From NCBI GenBank assembly GCA_033629205.1, contig CM066169.1, positions 25,407,501 through 25,471,500 of the forward strand: DNA of 64,000 nucleotides, read 5' to 3'. Positions 22,201 through 34,283 of the stretch are shown one piece after another; the stretch's first letter is position 1, and every line of letters starts with the position of its first letter. This DNA comes from Lithocarpus polystachyus (taxonomy: Eukaryota; Streptophyta; Magnoliopsida; Fagales; Fagaceae). Below the pieces are notes generated by a model. The model was not told where the DNA came from. It did not search any database and worked only from the letters and a program-made list of their open reading frames with translations. The translations under genes and the position numbers were made by a program.

Positions 22201-22579
22201 TGATAGACTTTATTCATTTGCATCGCATCCTTATCAAATTCGAACTCTTTAAAGAGTAGCTATTCCTAAGGAATGCTTATTATTTATTTCTTGTAATAAA
22301 AACAAAACTAAATTACTAAATAGTTAAATAATGTGAATAACTATTATATTATAGTGCCTATTACAGTCTACCAAATATAGCTGTAATGATATTACTTGTC
22401 AACTTGACGAGTAATTTTCATATATAAAATTTTTCAGTATTTGATTTACTATTAATATTGAGCATTTATTATTTTTATGTTCATTACATTTTTCCTTATG
22501 GGGCTGGACTTAATTGGGCTCAACAAGGGGCATTAAACTCTTACTTTATAGCCCCGCCTCCCAAACCCAAATATACGTC

Positions 22580-22752
22580 TTGTTCGAGTATTGGGCTTTC
22601 TTTCTTGAGTTTCGAGTTCCAATCAATTCGTACTTCTTAGGGCTCTCTGTTTACTTAAAAAAGTCACATATCAGAACCCATCTCCTCTCCATACTGTTTT
22701 ACTTAAATCGTACTCTGCCGAATTAGCAAAACCAAAACCCTAAACAAACTGA
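22580..22752 (+). other. Displaced 5' leader of F-box copy A
   Basis: TTCTTAGGGCTCTCTGT at about 22633 matches the same sequence at about 46097, upstream of the intact F-box gene C. This is therefore the leader of copy A, now separated from its coding region by the hAT element at 22753-23951. Confidence 0.7.
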
Positions 22753-23951
22753 TAGACATGGCAAAACGGGTCAGAATTTTTTGACCCGACCCGACCCAAC
22801 CCGAAAAATACTTGACCCGAATCCGATTTTTTTGACTCGAAACAAAAACGGGTTGACTCGTGAACCGACTTGTGTTTTTTTGCAGGTCAACCCGACCCAA
22901 CCCGCGACCCGACCCGAACCCGAAATATTTTTTTAAAACATTTTTTTTTTGGTAAAAAAAAAAAATAGTAAAATTAAGACAATATTGGTTTAATTGTTTA
23001 TTGTGAGCTTTAAGGAAACAATTGATACATTTACATAACTGCATGCAAATAATTGAAAGATAAATGGTTGAGCATTCTGCAATAAGGAAAGATTTTTAGA
23101 TATCAAATAGATTTAAAGATAATCTAGTTACAATAAAGTTAAAAACATAGATTTAAAATTGTAGACATGTGTGAAAAACATTCACAAGTGTGAACATAGT
23201 GAAGCCAAAGTATCAAATTAACATAAATTATGAATGCTTAGACCTATTTTTTAACAATTTATGTCCAAAATAAATGGGTTTTTAATATAAATTATGATAT
23301 TTCCTAAAGTGTGAGTTACTTAACAATGATATGATATTCATAAAAGTGACCATGAATAAATAAGTAAGCAATCAAACTTTAATGTATATTTCAAATTGAA
23401 ATAGAGTGTCAACCATAATTGATAATAGATTATAAAATTAATTTTTAAAATTGTAAATATCTTATATTTTTTTTTTATTCTTTATCAAATGAGTTATCTA
23501 ATAAGTCATTTGTAATTTTGTTTTATATTTTGGAATGTTGATATTGTGTAGAAATAAAACTTGTGTATTTGTTTTACTTATCTTTGTGTTATTATGTTTT
23601 AGATAGCAATGTTAAGATTTGTATAATTTTAAAATTATTGAATAAGTATTAATAAGTTTAACTGAGTTCATTCTTGATATAAGTGGTGAATTCAAAATAA
23701 TGCATTTTACATCAAGTAATTTGTTTCATAACTTTCTAAATGGCAAATACATGTTGTTTTCTTTATAAAAATAAAAAAACAAAAAAGAAAAAAAAATTCA
23801 TGTGAAAAATACGGGTCAACCCGACTCGACCTGCAACCCGATTGACCCGAACCCGTTTTTAACCTGCTAAAAATGACCCGTGACCCGTTTGACCCGTAAC
23901 CAGATTGATCCGACCCGAATCCGACCCGCCCCGCCCGTTTTGCCATGTCTA
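22753..23951. mobile_element. hAT-type non-autonomous element, 1199 bp
   Basis: Eighteen-base perfect terminal inverted repeats TAGACATGGCAAAACGGG. Both ends are rich in ACCCGACCC repeats, the interior is very AT-rich with no transposase. Flanks CAAACTGA (22745-22752) and CGAACCGA (23952-23959) match at 6 of 8 positions, both mismatches transitions, consistent with an aged 8-bp hAT duplication. Its right flank overlaps the A of the ATG of F-box copy A. Confidence 0.85.
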
Positions 23952-23958
23952 CGAACCG

Positions 23959-25666
23959 ATGTCCGAATCAAAGATGCATTATCTAGAAAAAGACAAAGAC
24001 AAAGACGCAGTGTTCGACAGAATCAGTGACCTACCAGATTGTCTTCTCTGCCATAACCTTTCGTTGCTTCCAATCAAAGACTCAATCGCCACAAGCATCT
24101 TGTCGAACGGGTGGAAACTCCTTTGGACTCTCGTCCTGAAACTCGACCTCGACAAAAGTAAGTTCGACGCGTCGTGTGGACAATCAGATAAGATAATCTC
24201 AATACCTTTGAAGATATTGTGCCCAGTGTTCTGACTCTACACAAAGCACCGTACGTGCCTCCAAAAATTTAGCCTCAAATGCCATTTTAAGTGTGACTGT
24301 TTCCTAGCCTTCTTGATAATAAATGGATTGCCAATGTGACTTTGCGTAAAGTGGAAGAACTCAACCTTGGGATTAAAGGGAAATCGAAAGTTTGGACGTT
24401 GCCCAATAGTGTTTTCTATTGCAAGACATTAGTGGTTGGCACAATTGAGATTGATCCTCCGTCATCCTTTCAACTCCCAAGCCTAAAGATAATCACATTC
24501 AATCTCCGTCTCCGTCTGAAATATGGTGTTTGTGAATTATTTAAGCTTTTATCTGGCTGCCCCGTTCTCGAAGATCTGTCATTTGACGTGGGGGAGTTCA
24601 AATCTAAAATATGGGTGCCTACAGTACTGAAACGTTCAAGTATCTATTCTGGAAATCCGAATTACAAACTTGAGATAAACACCCCAGCTCTTGAGTACGT
24701 ACTTTAAATTTAGAGGTGGTTATATGGATAAAATCGTTTTCCTTCACAAACTAGACAACTTACTTCACTCAAATGTTGATATTAATAATGATAATGCACA
24801 TGATAAGGAATGGGAAGACCGATGGTATGGGGAATGGTATGCAGATACGGTGAAGTATGCAGATAGGGTATTCAAGCTTCTTGCAGCCCTCCATAACGTC
24901 AAATTCCTGAAAATTTATCCTTATGTCTCAAATGTGAGTGAGGTCCCTTTTTCTTAGTTTTTTATTATTATTTTTGTTTTGATAAATGCCAACAAGATCT
25001 TCTTCTAGTCCTCCAATAATTGGATGGACAGAGTGAGGTCGTAAGTTAAAAGTTTTAATGGCAGAATTATAAAATGATATATTCATGTCCTATCAAGTTT
25101 ATAGACATTTTTAGGACAGCCTGTGATGGTGATGTGAGTATAATCTTGTCATGCAGTGTTTCGGTTATGGTTCCATTTATGATTTATCCTTCCTGCTTCC
25201 AATATTTGGTCGAACTAAACATTCATGTTTATCAGCATAGCTGGCACGTGCTACCAGACTTGCTCCAAAATGCTCCTAATCTAGAATTTCTCGTTGATAC
25301 TAATGAGGTTAGTTTACTTTGTGCGATGTATTTTTATATTTTAACTTATCTTCAATATACCTACTTTAATGATCTATTATGTTTGTTGTCACCAGTATAA
25401 AGGTCCCCTTCAGCACAGGTTATACCCGAAAGAGTCACTGGATGATCCTCATTATCTGCCATTACACCTTAGAAGTCCTTATTATTTCAGATTACAAGGA
25501 TTGGAACATGAAATTGAATTCGTAAAATATATTCTTAAAGAGGCAAGAGTTTGGGAGACAGCAGATTTAATTCTTCAGGATAAAAAGTGAGAAAGTGTTC
25601 TCAACTCTCAAGAAACTATTAACGTTCCCAAGGTGCTCACAAACATGTCTTCTTGCCGTTGAATGA
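23959..25666 (+). pseudogene. F-box/LRR/FBD pseudogene, copy A
   Basis: Same three-exon plan as the intact copy C. Exon 1 (23959-24933) starts with an F-box (DRISDLPDCLL, SIATSILS) and has leucine-rich repeat sequence (ELFKLLSGCPVLEDLSF). A frameshift lies near 24195-24205 with stops after it; another shift is near 24700. Donor GTGAGT at 24934, exon 2 25157-25307, donor GTTAGT, exon 3 25396-25666 with FBD sequence (GLEHEIEFVKYILKEARV) and another early stop at 25588. Splice sites are conserved though the frame is lost. The family supplies substrate receptors for SCF ubiquitin ligases. Confidence 0.85.
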
Positions 25667-25720
25667 GGTATACTTCTTTGACTAGTACTTCACAACTTAT
25701 TTCGAAGGCATGTTACAAAA

Positions 25721-25728
25721 TTTTTTAC
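25721..25728. repeat. Target site duplication TTTTTTAC, left copy
   Basis: Exact match to 26312-26319. Confidence 0.8.
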
Positions 25729-26311
25729 TAGAGGTGTCCACCAAAATCGTGACCCGACCCATCTGCCCAAACCTGTTTGATCCAGCCCGACAATCGGCCA
25801 ACCCGACGCCAATGACAGTCGGCGGCGGATTTCGGCCTCCAGAACCCAAAAACGATGGGTCGGCTAGCGGGTTTTGCTCTCCAAAATCTGAAGATACTCG
25901 ACCGAACTGATATCTTAGCATTTCTCGGCAAAGTTATTTAGATCTGGCGAGATCTCAGCCATTTTCCGGTGATATCTCAGCTAGATCCATGGAATCTTCA
26001 CCGGATTTGGCGAGATCTCACTAGATCTAGTGCGATCTCGCCGAATCTGATGAGATTTCAACAAATCCAAAGAAAATTTGGTGAAAAAATCACCAAAATT
26101 TTGCAAATTTCATTGTTAAATTGCTGGATTTAGGCTGATTTTCAAATCTCCAGCTTCAACCGAACCGACTGTCGTCCGATGAAGGTCCAATCTGTCTGTT
26201 CCGATCAACCATGCCGAACGGCGGCGGGTTGAAATTCTGACCATCATATCTAGTCGGGTCGATTCTGGGTTGGGCATAAACCCGACCCAGACCGACCAGT
26301 AGACAAGCCTA
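25729..26311. mobile_element. hAT-type MITE, 583 bp
   Basis: Starts TAGAGGTGTCCAC and ends GTAGACAAGCCTA, imperfect inverted ends of TAG...CTA type. Perfect 8-bp flanking duplication. Both ends carry GACCCGACCC or AACCCGAC motifs, and the centre has clustered GAGATCTC-like palindromes (25945-26060). Inserted in the 3'-UTR intron of F-box copy A. Confidence 0.85.
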
Positions 26312-26319
26312 TTTTTTAC
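26312..26319. repeat. Target site duplication TTTTTTAC, right copy
   Basis: Exact match to 25721-25728. Confidence 0.8.
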
Positions 26320-26403
26320 TTTATAATAGACACTCTTCAAGTGGTAAATTTCTTCTAGTTATAATTGATTTTTTTTATGTTTTGCCCCTTTCTAAATTAT
26401 TTG

Positions 26404-26427
26404 TGAGAGAGAGAGAGAGAGAGAGAG
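26404..26427. repeat. (GA)n microsatellite
   Basis: About 12 GA units. A similar GA run sits at the same relative place after copy C (48160-48182), so it belongs to the duplicated unit. Confidence 0.85.
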
Positions 26428-26859
26428 GATATATTTACTAACCTTCTCTTGGTGATAAAATTTATTTCTTAGCTGTCTGATTATCGATATACAAATGTTT
26501 ATTTGACCTTCATATTTTTTGGTAGATAAAAAGGCTAAAACTTGATGAAGAAGCGTTTGTGAATAAAATTTTTCTATGTTTGGATATGCGCGAAATTTTA
26601 TAATCTAGTTTACTTAATTTGTTATTAAAAGTTTGTTTAATGAATAGTAGTAAAAATAAGTTCAATAGTAAAAAAAATTGATTTTTTAAGCCAATACTAA
26701 ATGCATACTAAATGTTTCCATCAAATGTGTTACCTCAGGAATTATGTGGCAGAAGAAAGACTTAGAACATTCGTAAAACTTTTGTTTTTAAATTTTGTTT
26801 TATTAGTAAATATTTACAAATAATTGTACTCTCAAAGTTAAAGACTTTTGTGTTACAGG

Positions 26860-27600
26860 TGGCAACGTCCTTTTATCAACATATGGCACCTCCATTACTT
26901 GGAACGACTATGTGCCAGCTTTTTTCCCTTTCTCATAATGTATATAAATTAGGTATGCACAGACTGAACGCTGAAGTGCCCTATGTACCTCAATAGGGGT
27001 TAGATTATATTTAGTAAGTAGCCCTCCTTAATGTAGAGAAAGACAAAGGTAAAATCTTCTTGGGATGTTATGCCTATTTATTAACTAGTTGCAATTCTTT
27101 TGTTTATTAATGAAGTTCTTAAATTTTGGAGGAAAAATTTTCTTTGTGATCCATGTTTAGTTTATGTGCATAGATGGTATATTTAGTAATCCTGAGGATC
27201 CAGCTGTTGGCTATTTAAACACGTACCTGTAATTTTAATCAGTTTGAATTTTGATTTGGAAGCTTCTAGACCCTGAAGGTTAAAGTGGTTTTGATTTGAA
27301 ATGTGATCTGCTACTACGATATGTTTAGCTGGTTGAAGCAGAACCTATTAATTCATCCATGGAAACTGAAAAGGGAATTCAAATCTATTCAACATGTATG
27401 CTCGTACATGGAAGCATGAATGGACAGGTTTCATATACTTCTTCACTTAAAAAAAAAAAAATTATTTATAAAATTTGATTAATGCTTTAGCTACTGTCCT
27501 TTTATCTTTTTTGCCCTCCTTTCATGCCACAGACTCCCATCTAGTGAAAATATTACTCACTTTTGTATATCGATTCCTATGACTTTAAACTACCATGAGA
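26860..27600 (+). repeat. Conserved 3' tail of F-box copy A
   Basis: After an acceptor TTACAG at 26859 the text GGTGGCAACGTCC...GGCACCTCCATTACTTG parallels 48595 onward after gene C and 49861 onward. Further along, CCTATGTACCTCAATAGG, CTTCTTGGGATG and GGAAGCTTCTAGACCC also match the other copies. No open frame is conserved, so this is duplicated 3'-UTR and flank. Confidence 0.75.
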
Positions 27601-27794
27601 AAAAAATTAATTTTCGGATTTGGATGTTCTCATACTCACTAACAGTAACACTTCTTCTCGTTTTCCATTTCTTCGGGTGATTCTCCTTTGTACTCATTGT
27701 TTATTTGAGACGTTTCTTCTCATTTCAATAAATTTTATTTCTTCTTCTCAGTTATGCAGTTCTGCAATTCAAGGATACTGTACATGTGGGGGTG

Positions 27795-28080
27795 ACTCGT
27801 GGAGTATGTAAGAATGTAATTAGAGTTGGTTATTAGATTGCCATGTGCTTAACTCTTGTAACCTGTTCTGTTAGTTACTCCTCACCTCAGTTGTATGCTG
27901 AGTTAGTTAGGAAGCAATTAATGTCAAGTTGGCTGGTAGTTACTAGTTAGTGCCAATGGATATTATAAAGGCTAGCTTCTGATTGTAATAGAATCATTGA
28001 GAAGATAGACTCTCTCTCTTGTGGAGGCTAACTGCCTTCAAAGTCGGACCTTATCACTGAATCTTCTTGGAACAATTAAG
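27795..28080 (+). mobile_element. LTR-like fragment (solo or truncated)
   Basis: Contains a TTATAAAGG promoter-like box (about 27974) followed by TTGTAATAGAATCATTGAG and a CT tract, a layout typical of short copia LTRs. Repeated TTAGTTAG elements lie upstream. No primer site or coding follows, and ends are not defined. It precedes F-box copy B. Confidence 0.4.
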
Positions 28081-28229
28081 GATCTTTACGAAGTCCTAAC
28101 CTTCACCGAAACAGAACTTGAAACATGTTGGAGGGCAGAATCTGCTATGAAGTGCCTGTTTGCTCCTAAAAATAGCTTTTTAAATTCTTTCAAACCGTCC
28201 ATTTCCCCAAAAATAGCTAGCTGTAGCAA

Positions 28230-29640
28230 ATGGGCATTAAATTAAACTGGAAACAAGATGGATTAGTTGACAGGATCAGTAGTCTACCAGATTGTCTTCT
28301 CGGTCATATCCAGTTGTTTCTCTGTCATATTCTTACGGTTCAGCAGCCCCTGGGGATCGGTTTGAGTTGCCTTGTAGCATTTTCTATTGCAAAATGTTGG
28401 TGGTTATGGAACTAAGCGGTAGAATTGAGATTAATCCTCCATCCTTTCAATTACTGAGCCTAAAGATTCTATCCTTTTTTTTAAAGAAGTATTTTAATCT
28501 GGCGACTACTCTTTTAGGCGGCTCCACTGTGGCTGCCTGGTCCCCCAATATTTTTGACATTTGGAAGAAATAGTCAGGACGATATGTTCTATTCTGGATT
28601 ATTTGGTCCTGCGCTTAAACTTTTTCATATAGAGTTTAGCCTTTTTTTACTCGATCTTGATGGTTACATGATTGAGATAAAGGCCCTAGCTCTTGAGTAC
28701 TTTAAGTTTAAAGGTAATCTGGGAGACATATTAGTTTTCATTAAAAACTAGCCAACTTAGTTGAAGAAGATGTCTATATTTCACTTCTACAGCTAGCTGC
28801 AAATGATATTATGGAGTAGGTTTTTTAAAGAGCACTAGATAGAGCAAAATTCCTTTCATCATTTCCTGGTGTCAGAGGAAAGAAAATGGCCTTTCTATTT
28901 TATCATTTATTTTTTATTTTTTATTTTTAATGAATATTGCTTGGACTCTAACGATGAGCTATTGTTCAAATGATATATTCTCCTTCAAAAATAATGGGAA
29001 GTCAGATAATAGGTTTAAGATCAACTAGGTGTGTCTGTAACTTACTGAAAACAAATTCTTAAGATTATAGTTAGTTAGAGCCTCACTTTCATGGAAACTT
29101 ATAAAAATTCTAGTACAAATGTACAATATATGTTGTTATGATTATAATCTTAGCATGCAATGCCTTGGCTTTGGTTCAATTTATTTTTCCAATTTCCAAA
29201 TTTTGGTCTAATTGGACTTCAAACTTAATCCTTCTAACTGGCATGTGCTTCAAGCCTTGCTCCTTACATCTCCTAATTTAGAAGGTCTTTTTTTTTTTTT
29301 TTTTGAGAAAGTAGAAGGTCTTGTTTTAAATAAGGTTATTCAAGTTAATTGGAGGATATTTTTTAATTAATCTTCCCCAAACCTAAAAATATGATCTACT
29401 ACTGTATTTTTGCCATCAGCTTTTTTTAAACAGTGAAGACAAAGGCATGCTGGGTGGAGCCCCCAAATGGTCCTGATTATCTTTCATCACACCTTACAAA
29501 TTTTAATTTTAGAGGATTTGAAGGATTATAACATGAATTGGAATTTGTAATATATATTCTAAAGGAGGCAAGGGCCTTGAAAACAATGACCATCAAAGCT
29601 TCTAGTGGTCAGTGTTCCCAAGGCTCTCTAGGACATGTCT
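28230..29640 (+). pseudogene. F-box/FBD pseudogene, copy B, with internal deletion
   Basis: ATG at 28230, F-box start (DRISSLPDCLLGH), then the frame jumps to the part matching SCKTLVVL of gene C, so roughly 100 codons are missing. LALEYFKFKGNLGDI (about 28689-28735) matches gene C. Exon 2 is recognisable from CATGCAATGCCTTGG at about 29155 and is broken by a poly-T insertion (29279-29322). An exon 3-like FBD stretch (29500-29640) has several stops. No product is possible. Confidence 0.8.
29279..29322 (-). mobile_element. Extremely short LINE insertion (poly-A plus a few bases) in F-box copy B exon 2
   Basis: TAGAAGGTCTT (29279-29289) and an exact copy (29312-29322) flank a T run followed by GAGAAAG. 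Copies A and C have only one such site. GAGAAA directly after the T run is also the 3' end of the LINE at 36504, so this fits a target-primed insertion that copied only the last few bases and the tail. Confidence 0.75.
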
Positions 29641-31416
29641 GAAACCAAGGCTTTCAATCTCCCTAAATGGTAATTAGCAACTAATTTCAAAGGCATGCCA
29701 CAATTGTTTTCTATGTATGGACCTATGTTGATCATAATGTGTTATTAGTCTTTTCTGGCTGTTAATTCTCTTTTTTGTTCTGCCCACCTTTTAAATTGTT
29801 TGATGGAGAGAGAGAATGGATCAGTTATCCGGTGTTCTGTAATCTCCTTCTGATAGATTGATTCTTGTGACAAAAAATGTTCAAAACCTCCACTTGACCT
29901 GCACAGTATAAATATTATGAATTAGGCTAAATTTTGGATAAAGAAATGTTCATAAATAAGCTTTTGTTGTCTCTTCATATGAATGAGTTGCCTGGCCTGG
30001 AATAGTTGAAATGGTAAAAAGAATTGAATGTCTCTCTCGAAAGTGTGACCTCAAAAATAAACTATATATTGGAAGAAAGACTCAGAATGTTGTGTACTTT
30101 TCATGGCTTTCTACAATGTTGTTTCTTATCAAATCTTCTTCACTAGCCTATAACTAATTCAATGATATCACTTTGGCATTACAGTTCAGTGATTTGGCAA
30201 CATGCATCTTTCGATATAACACCTCTATTACTAGTCATGTGTTTGAGTCTTTTGTTTGCCTTTGTAATATGTGCAACTGAAGTATAAAATAGGGGTGAAA
30301 TATGGTATAGGATGCTCTTGGTGTAAATGACATGATTAAGTAAGATCTTAAAAGCAGAGGTCTGGGCTTTCCTCATTACCCTTTTTTTTTTTTGTTTATT
30401 AAATAGTTGTAATCCCTTTGCTTCTTGATTCCTTGGGGAAAATGTTTCTGGTGATCCATGTTTAGATTATCAATTCGTGTTTATAGATAGTATTTAGATT
30501 AAGTAAGATCTTAAAAGCTCACTACAAAAAATGCGGTTTTAAGTTGCCTTTTTTTAAGTTGCGTTTGTAAAAACGCAGCTATAGAGTGGCTTTGAGTTGT
30601 GTTCTCAAAAACGCAGCTACACCTAGCCGCGTGTACTAAGCGCAGCTCTAGATCAGCTTGAAAGCCGCATTTCTTGATGTTCTAGCTGCGTTTATGTGGG
30701 AAGGGGCTTAGGCAGCATTTTTAAAACGCGGTTATAGACCCATTTCATATAAATTTTTTTTTAAAAAAATATGTCCTAAAGCTGCATTTGGAAAATACGA
30801 CCATAAAAGAACCTAGAGCTGCGTTTATACGTAAAAACGCGGCTTTAGGCCTTGTTCTAAAGCCGTGTTTGTCAAACACGGCCATAGAAGTACCTAGAGT
30901 TGTGTTTATAGGTCCCAAATCCGCATTTGGCAAACACGGCCATAGAAGTACCTAGAGCTGCGTTTATAAGTAAAAACGCGGCTTTAGGCCTTGGTAAAAA
31001 TTGAAGAAAAGATCCCTCATCACCACCAAACAAACTCACCTCGATCTATCACTCTTAAACAAACCCTCGTTCTTTATCACTCTCAACACCACGTTGCCAC
31101 TACCGCCTCTGATCGGTGCCACCGCCGCCGCCGCCGCCAAGAACGTCTCCACCCATTTCCGTTCTCCATCTTCGCTCCATCGTCAAGAACATCGTTCGCA
31201 TAGCTCTCTCTCTCTCAGCCATCATAGGTCAGAACTCTCTCTCTCTCTCCCCTTTTTTTCTTTCACTTATTTCTCAATGTTTTTTTCAGTTTTAGGTTTG
31301 GTGGGTTTGGAAAGGTCATAAATGGGTTGGGTTTGGTTGTATTGTGGCTACTATTGCCTTTATATAAGTTGTTCATTGTTTATTACTCATGTGGCCTATA
31401 GTTACAATGTGTTTTG

Positions 31417-31641
31417 ATGATTGAATCTCTATTGAAGGAGACGATAAGGCAGAACAAGGTGGACAAGATGAAGAAGAGAGATAAGCGCGACAAGAAGAAG
31501 AAGGAGAACATTCTTAGGTCTGGTACCAAGCTTCAGAAGATTACAAATCCTAAGACCTTGAAGAAAATCAGTAAGTCTAAGCATAAGAACCTCCTTAAGG
31601 TTGTTCTTGATGATTTGCTCGGCAACAAGAAGAAAAACTAG
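31417..31641 (+). pseudogene. Cgr1-like (rRNA processing) C-terminal gene fragment carried by the CACTA element
   Basis: A 74-codon open frame, ATG 31417 to TAG, of very basic composition (KKRDKRDKKKKENILRSG), followed by KITNPKTLKKISKSK. This resembles the basic C-terminus of the Cgr1/CCDC86 group of nucleolar rRNA-processing proteins; the match is from memory and not certain. About 400 bp upstream a pyrimidine-rich leader-like segment with CCGCCGCCGCC (30990-31260) looks like a plant 5' UTR. Codon use and GC content differ from the surrounding repeats. Probably a captured host fragment; transcription unknown. Confidence 0.45.
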
Positions 31642-34259
31642 TTGCTTTTGTTATCATTCTCAATTTTTGTGTTTTTATTTCAATTTTGAGTTCATTTTGT
31701 TGGTTCTTTTTGTAATCTCAAATTTTGGATGGGATTTTCCTAGAGTTTAATAGTGATTGGATTAGATAAAAAAAATTGTTTATACATTGGTAAAATTTTA
31801 TATTTTTTGCTTTGGTTATCTAAATTCTGAATGGTAGAAACTGCTTTTGTAATCTATAATTTTGTTTTGTTTGAGTTTCATCAACTTTGCAAACCTATTT
31901 TGATAATTCGATAGTTGGGGTTCGGGGATTTGAACCCAAGATGTCTTTGGAAACACTCTGCATAATATTGTTCAAAGTTGTATGGTAGTAGTCTCACATA
32001 AAGTTATGATATTTATGAACCAAATTTTATATTGTGTGTATAGATAGAAAAAATGTACAAAGGGAAATTGTAAACCATTCTATCATTGTCAACATAGAGA
32101 TCTGTTCAATTTCAACAGCTTATGGGAGTATTCTGAAGTTCAATGACATAATGATGATGTAACTATAGGTCATATTAACAACAAGAGAATTTCTATATGT
32201 GTTTTGATGACTGAATCTCTATTGTTTTCCCCTAATCCTGTATTTAGGACTTTTGTTAAATTAAAAGTTATTTGTACTAAAGGTCTATGCCCTTTTTGTA
32301 AATATGGCTTTGAAAATTTTTAAACTTAAACTAGTACATGTACAATACAAGATAGTATGATTATATGGTTTAATGAAATTTTTAGTTTGTGGGTGGTGAC
32401 AACAAATTTTTCTTTGTTAATGTCAAAATATGTTTTCCCTTTAGTTTTCTCGTGCATGGTTTATGGTTGGTTCTTTATGTGTGTGAGATAAATTCTGATG
32501 TTCTTTAAATAAATATAAAATTATTTCCTTGGTGGCAGGTGAAAATGCATTGTTTGATATCACTAATATTGAGATGAAGTTAATTATTATAACCATCAGT
32601 AGTTTGTCTGCAAGTCGTGTTTATCACTTGCATACATATTAAAGGCTTTAAAACTTTAGCTAGTTTTACATGTTATCTTATGTATCATTCTCCTTTTTAT
32701 AATGGTTGCAGAGTCCATAGTAGCTCTGCTTCAACATCAAAATTACTGGATCTTTGGTTATTCATCTGTAAGTCAAATAATCTTGTAAAGGTTTAGATAG
32801 CGCTTAGTAGCCCTGAAAGTCATCGTTATAACATATACGATTGCATTGGGAAAAAAATAAAAATAAAAATCAAATACATTCCTGCCTTTGTTAGTTTTAT
32901 TCCAATTTAAAGGTCCCACATCAGTATATATGAAGCAAGAAGTAGGGAAGTGGATGTACCATAAGACATAAAATCAAATTAGAAAATTTCAACCATGAAT
33001 GTAGATAGGAAAGTATCCTTGTTCCAAAAACCTTTCAAGTGAACATTTTTATACATGCCTTTTTACACTTGCAAAATGTAGCTGATAGTTCCACGATGCA
33101 TGATTGTTTTCAAGTGTTCGCATTGTTTTTAAGTGTTCCAAGCTTAGAGATTTTTGCAAGCTCAATTCAACCCAATTTCTGGTGTTCTCATTGTCATAGG
33201 TAATTGGCTGTAGCTACGGGCATTGGACTGACTGATCAAGCACTATGATGCTTGCTAGAAACTGGCTGATCAAGTACCATGGTGCTTGTTGACAATTTTT
33301 TGTGATGTAAAAAATCCTTGTGATGTAAAAATCTTTTGTTGGGAATTTGTTTTGTTTATGTAATTATTTGGGCAATGCAATCTTTTGGCAATGAACTTGT
33401 TTTGTTTGCTGGCAAATGTTTGGGAACTGTTGAGTGTTGGCAATTTGTTTTGTTGGTTCTAATTGGTTGCATCTGTTGAGTGGCAATTTGTTTTGTTGGT
33501 TCCAATTGGTTGCATCTGTTGAGTGTTGATAGAAATTATTTATTTATGTAATTATTTGTTACGGGTAGGAATTACAGATTTAGCAAGAAAAAAAAAAGAA
33601 AAAAAAAAAAACCTATAGCCGCTTTTTTAAAAACGCGGTTTAGAAAAATCCAGCAAAGAGGTCTATAGCCGCGTTTCTGAAAGCAGCCCAAAACGGGTCT
33701 ATAGCCGCGTTTTTAAAACACGTAGCTATAGTGGGAAGAACACAACTATAGGTCCAAGCTATAACTGTGTTTTAAACACAACTAAAAGTGGGTCTATAGT
33801 CGCGTTTTTTACAAAATCCAGCTATAAGTCTCTGCCTATATGGGTGGAAAAACGCAGTTATAGGGGGAAAAAACGCAGCTATAGATCCAGGTTATAACCG
33901 CGTTTTAAATGAAGCCTAAAGCGGGTCTATAGTCGCGTTTTTTACAAAACATAGCTATAAGTCCCAGTCTATAACCACGTTTTAAACGCACCCCAAAACG
34001 AGTCTATAGTCGCGTTTTTTACAAAATGCAACTATAAGTCCCAGCCTATAAGGGGTGAAAAAACGTAGCTATAGGGGCAAAAAAACGCAGCTATATGGGG
34101 ACCTGTAGTCGCGTTTTTGTAAACGTGGCTATAGGTCCCCACAGGGGCTATTGTCGCGTAGTAAAAACTACGTTTGAAAATGCGGCTATAGAAAATGCGG
34201 CTGGGGTCTATAGCTACGTTTTTAGGGTTTATAGCTGTGTTTTTGAAATGCGGCTAAAG

Positions 34260-34283
34260 CCCCCCCCCCCCCCCCCCCCCCCC
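34260..34283. repeat. C24 homopolymer at the right end of the CACTA element
   Basis: Twenty-four C followed by about 11 T just inside the CACTA terminus. Unusual in such AT-rich DNA. Confidence 0.9.

Larger units (their letters stand above)
21093..22385. mobile_element. Composite MITE locus, GGGCACGTTTGGT family
   Basis: The left end at 21093 (GGGCACGTTTGGTAGA) pairs with a right end at 21722 (TCTACCAAACGTGCCC). A second, diverged left end lies at about 21212 (TGGCACATTTGGTACAC) and a second right end at about 22373 (AGTCTACCAAATATAG). So two related copies are nested or tandem. Interior repeats of GGAATAGTTATTCC type are common. No transposase. The exact pairing of ends and the target duplications are unresolved. 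Confidence 0.65.
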
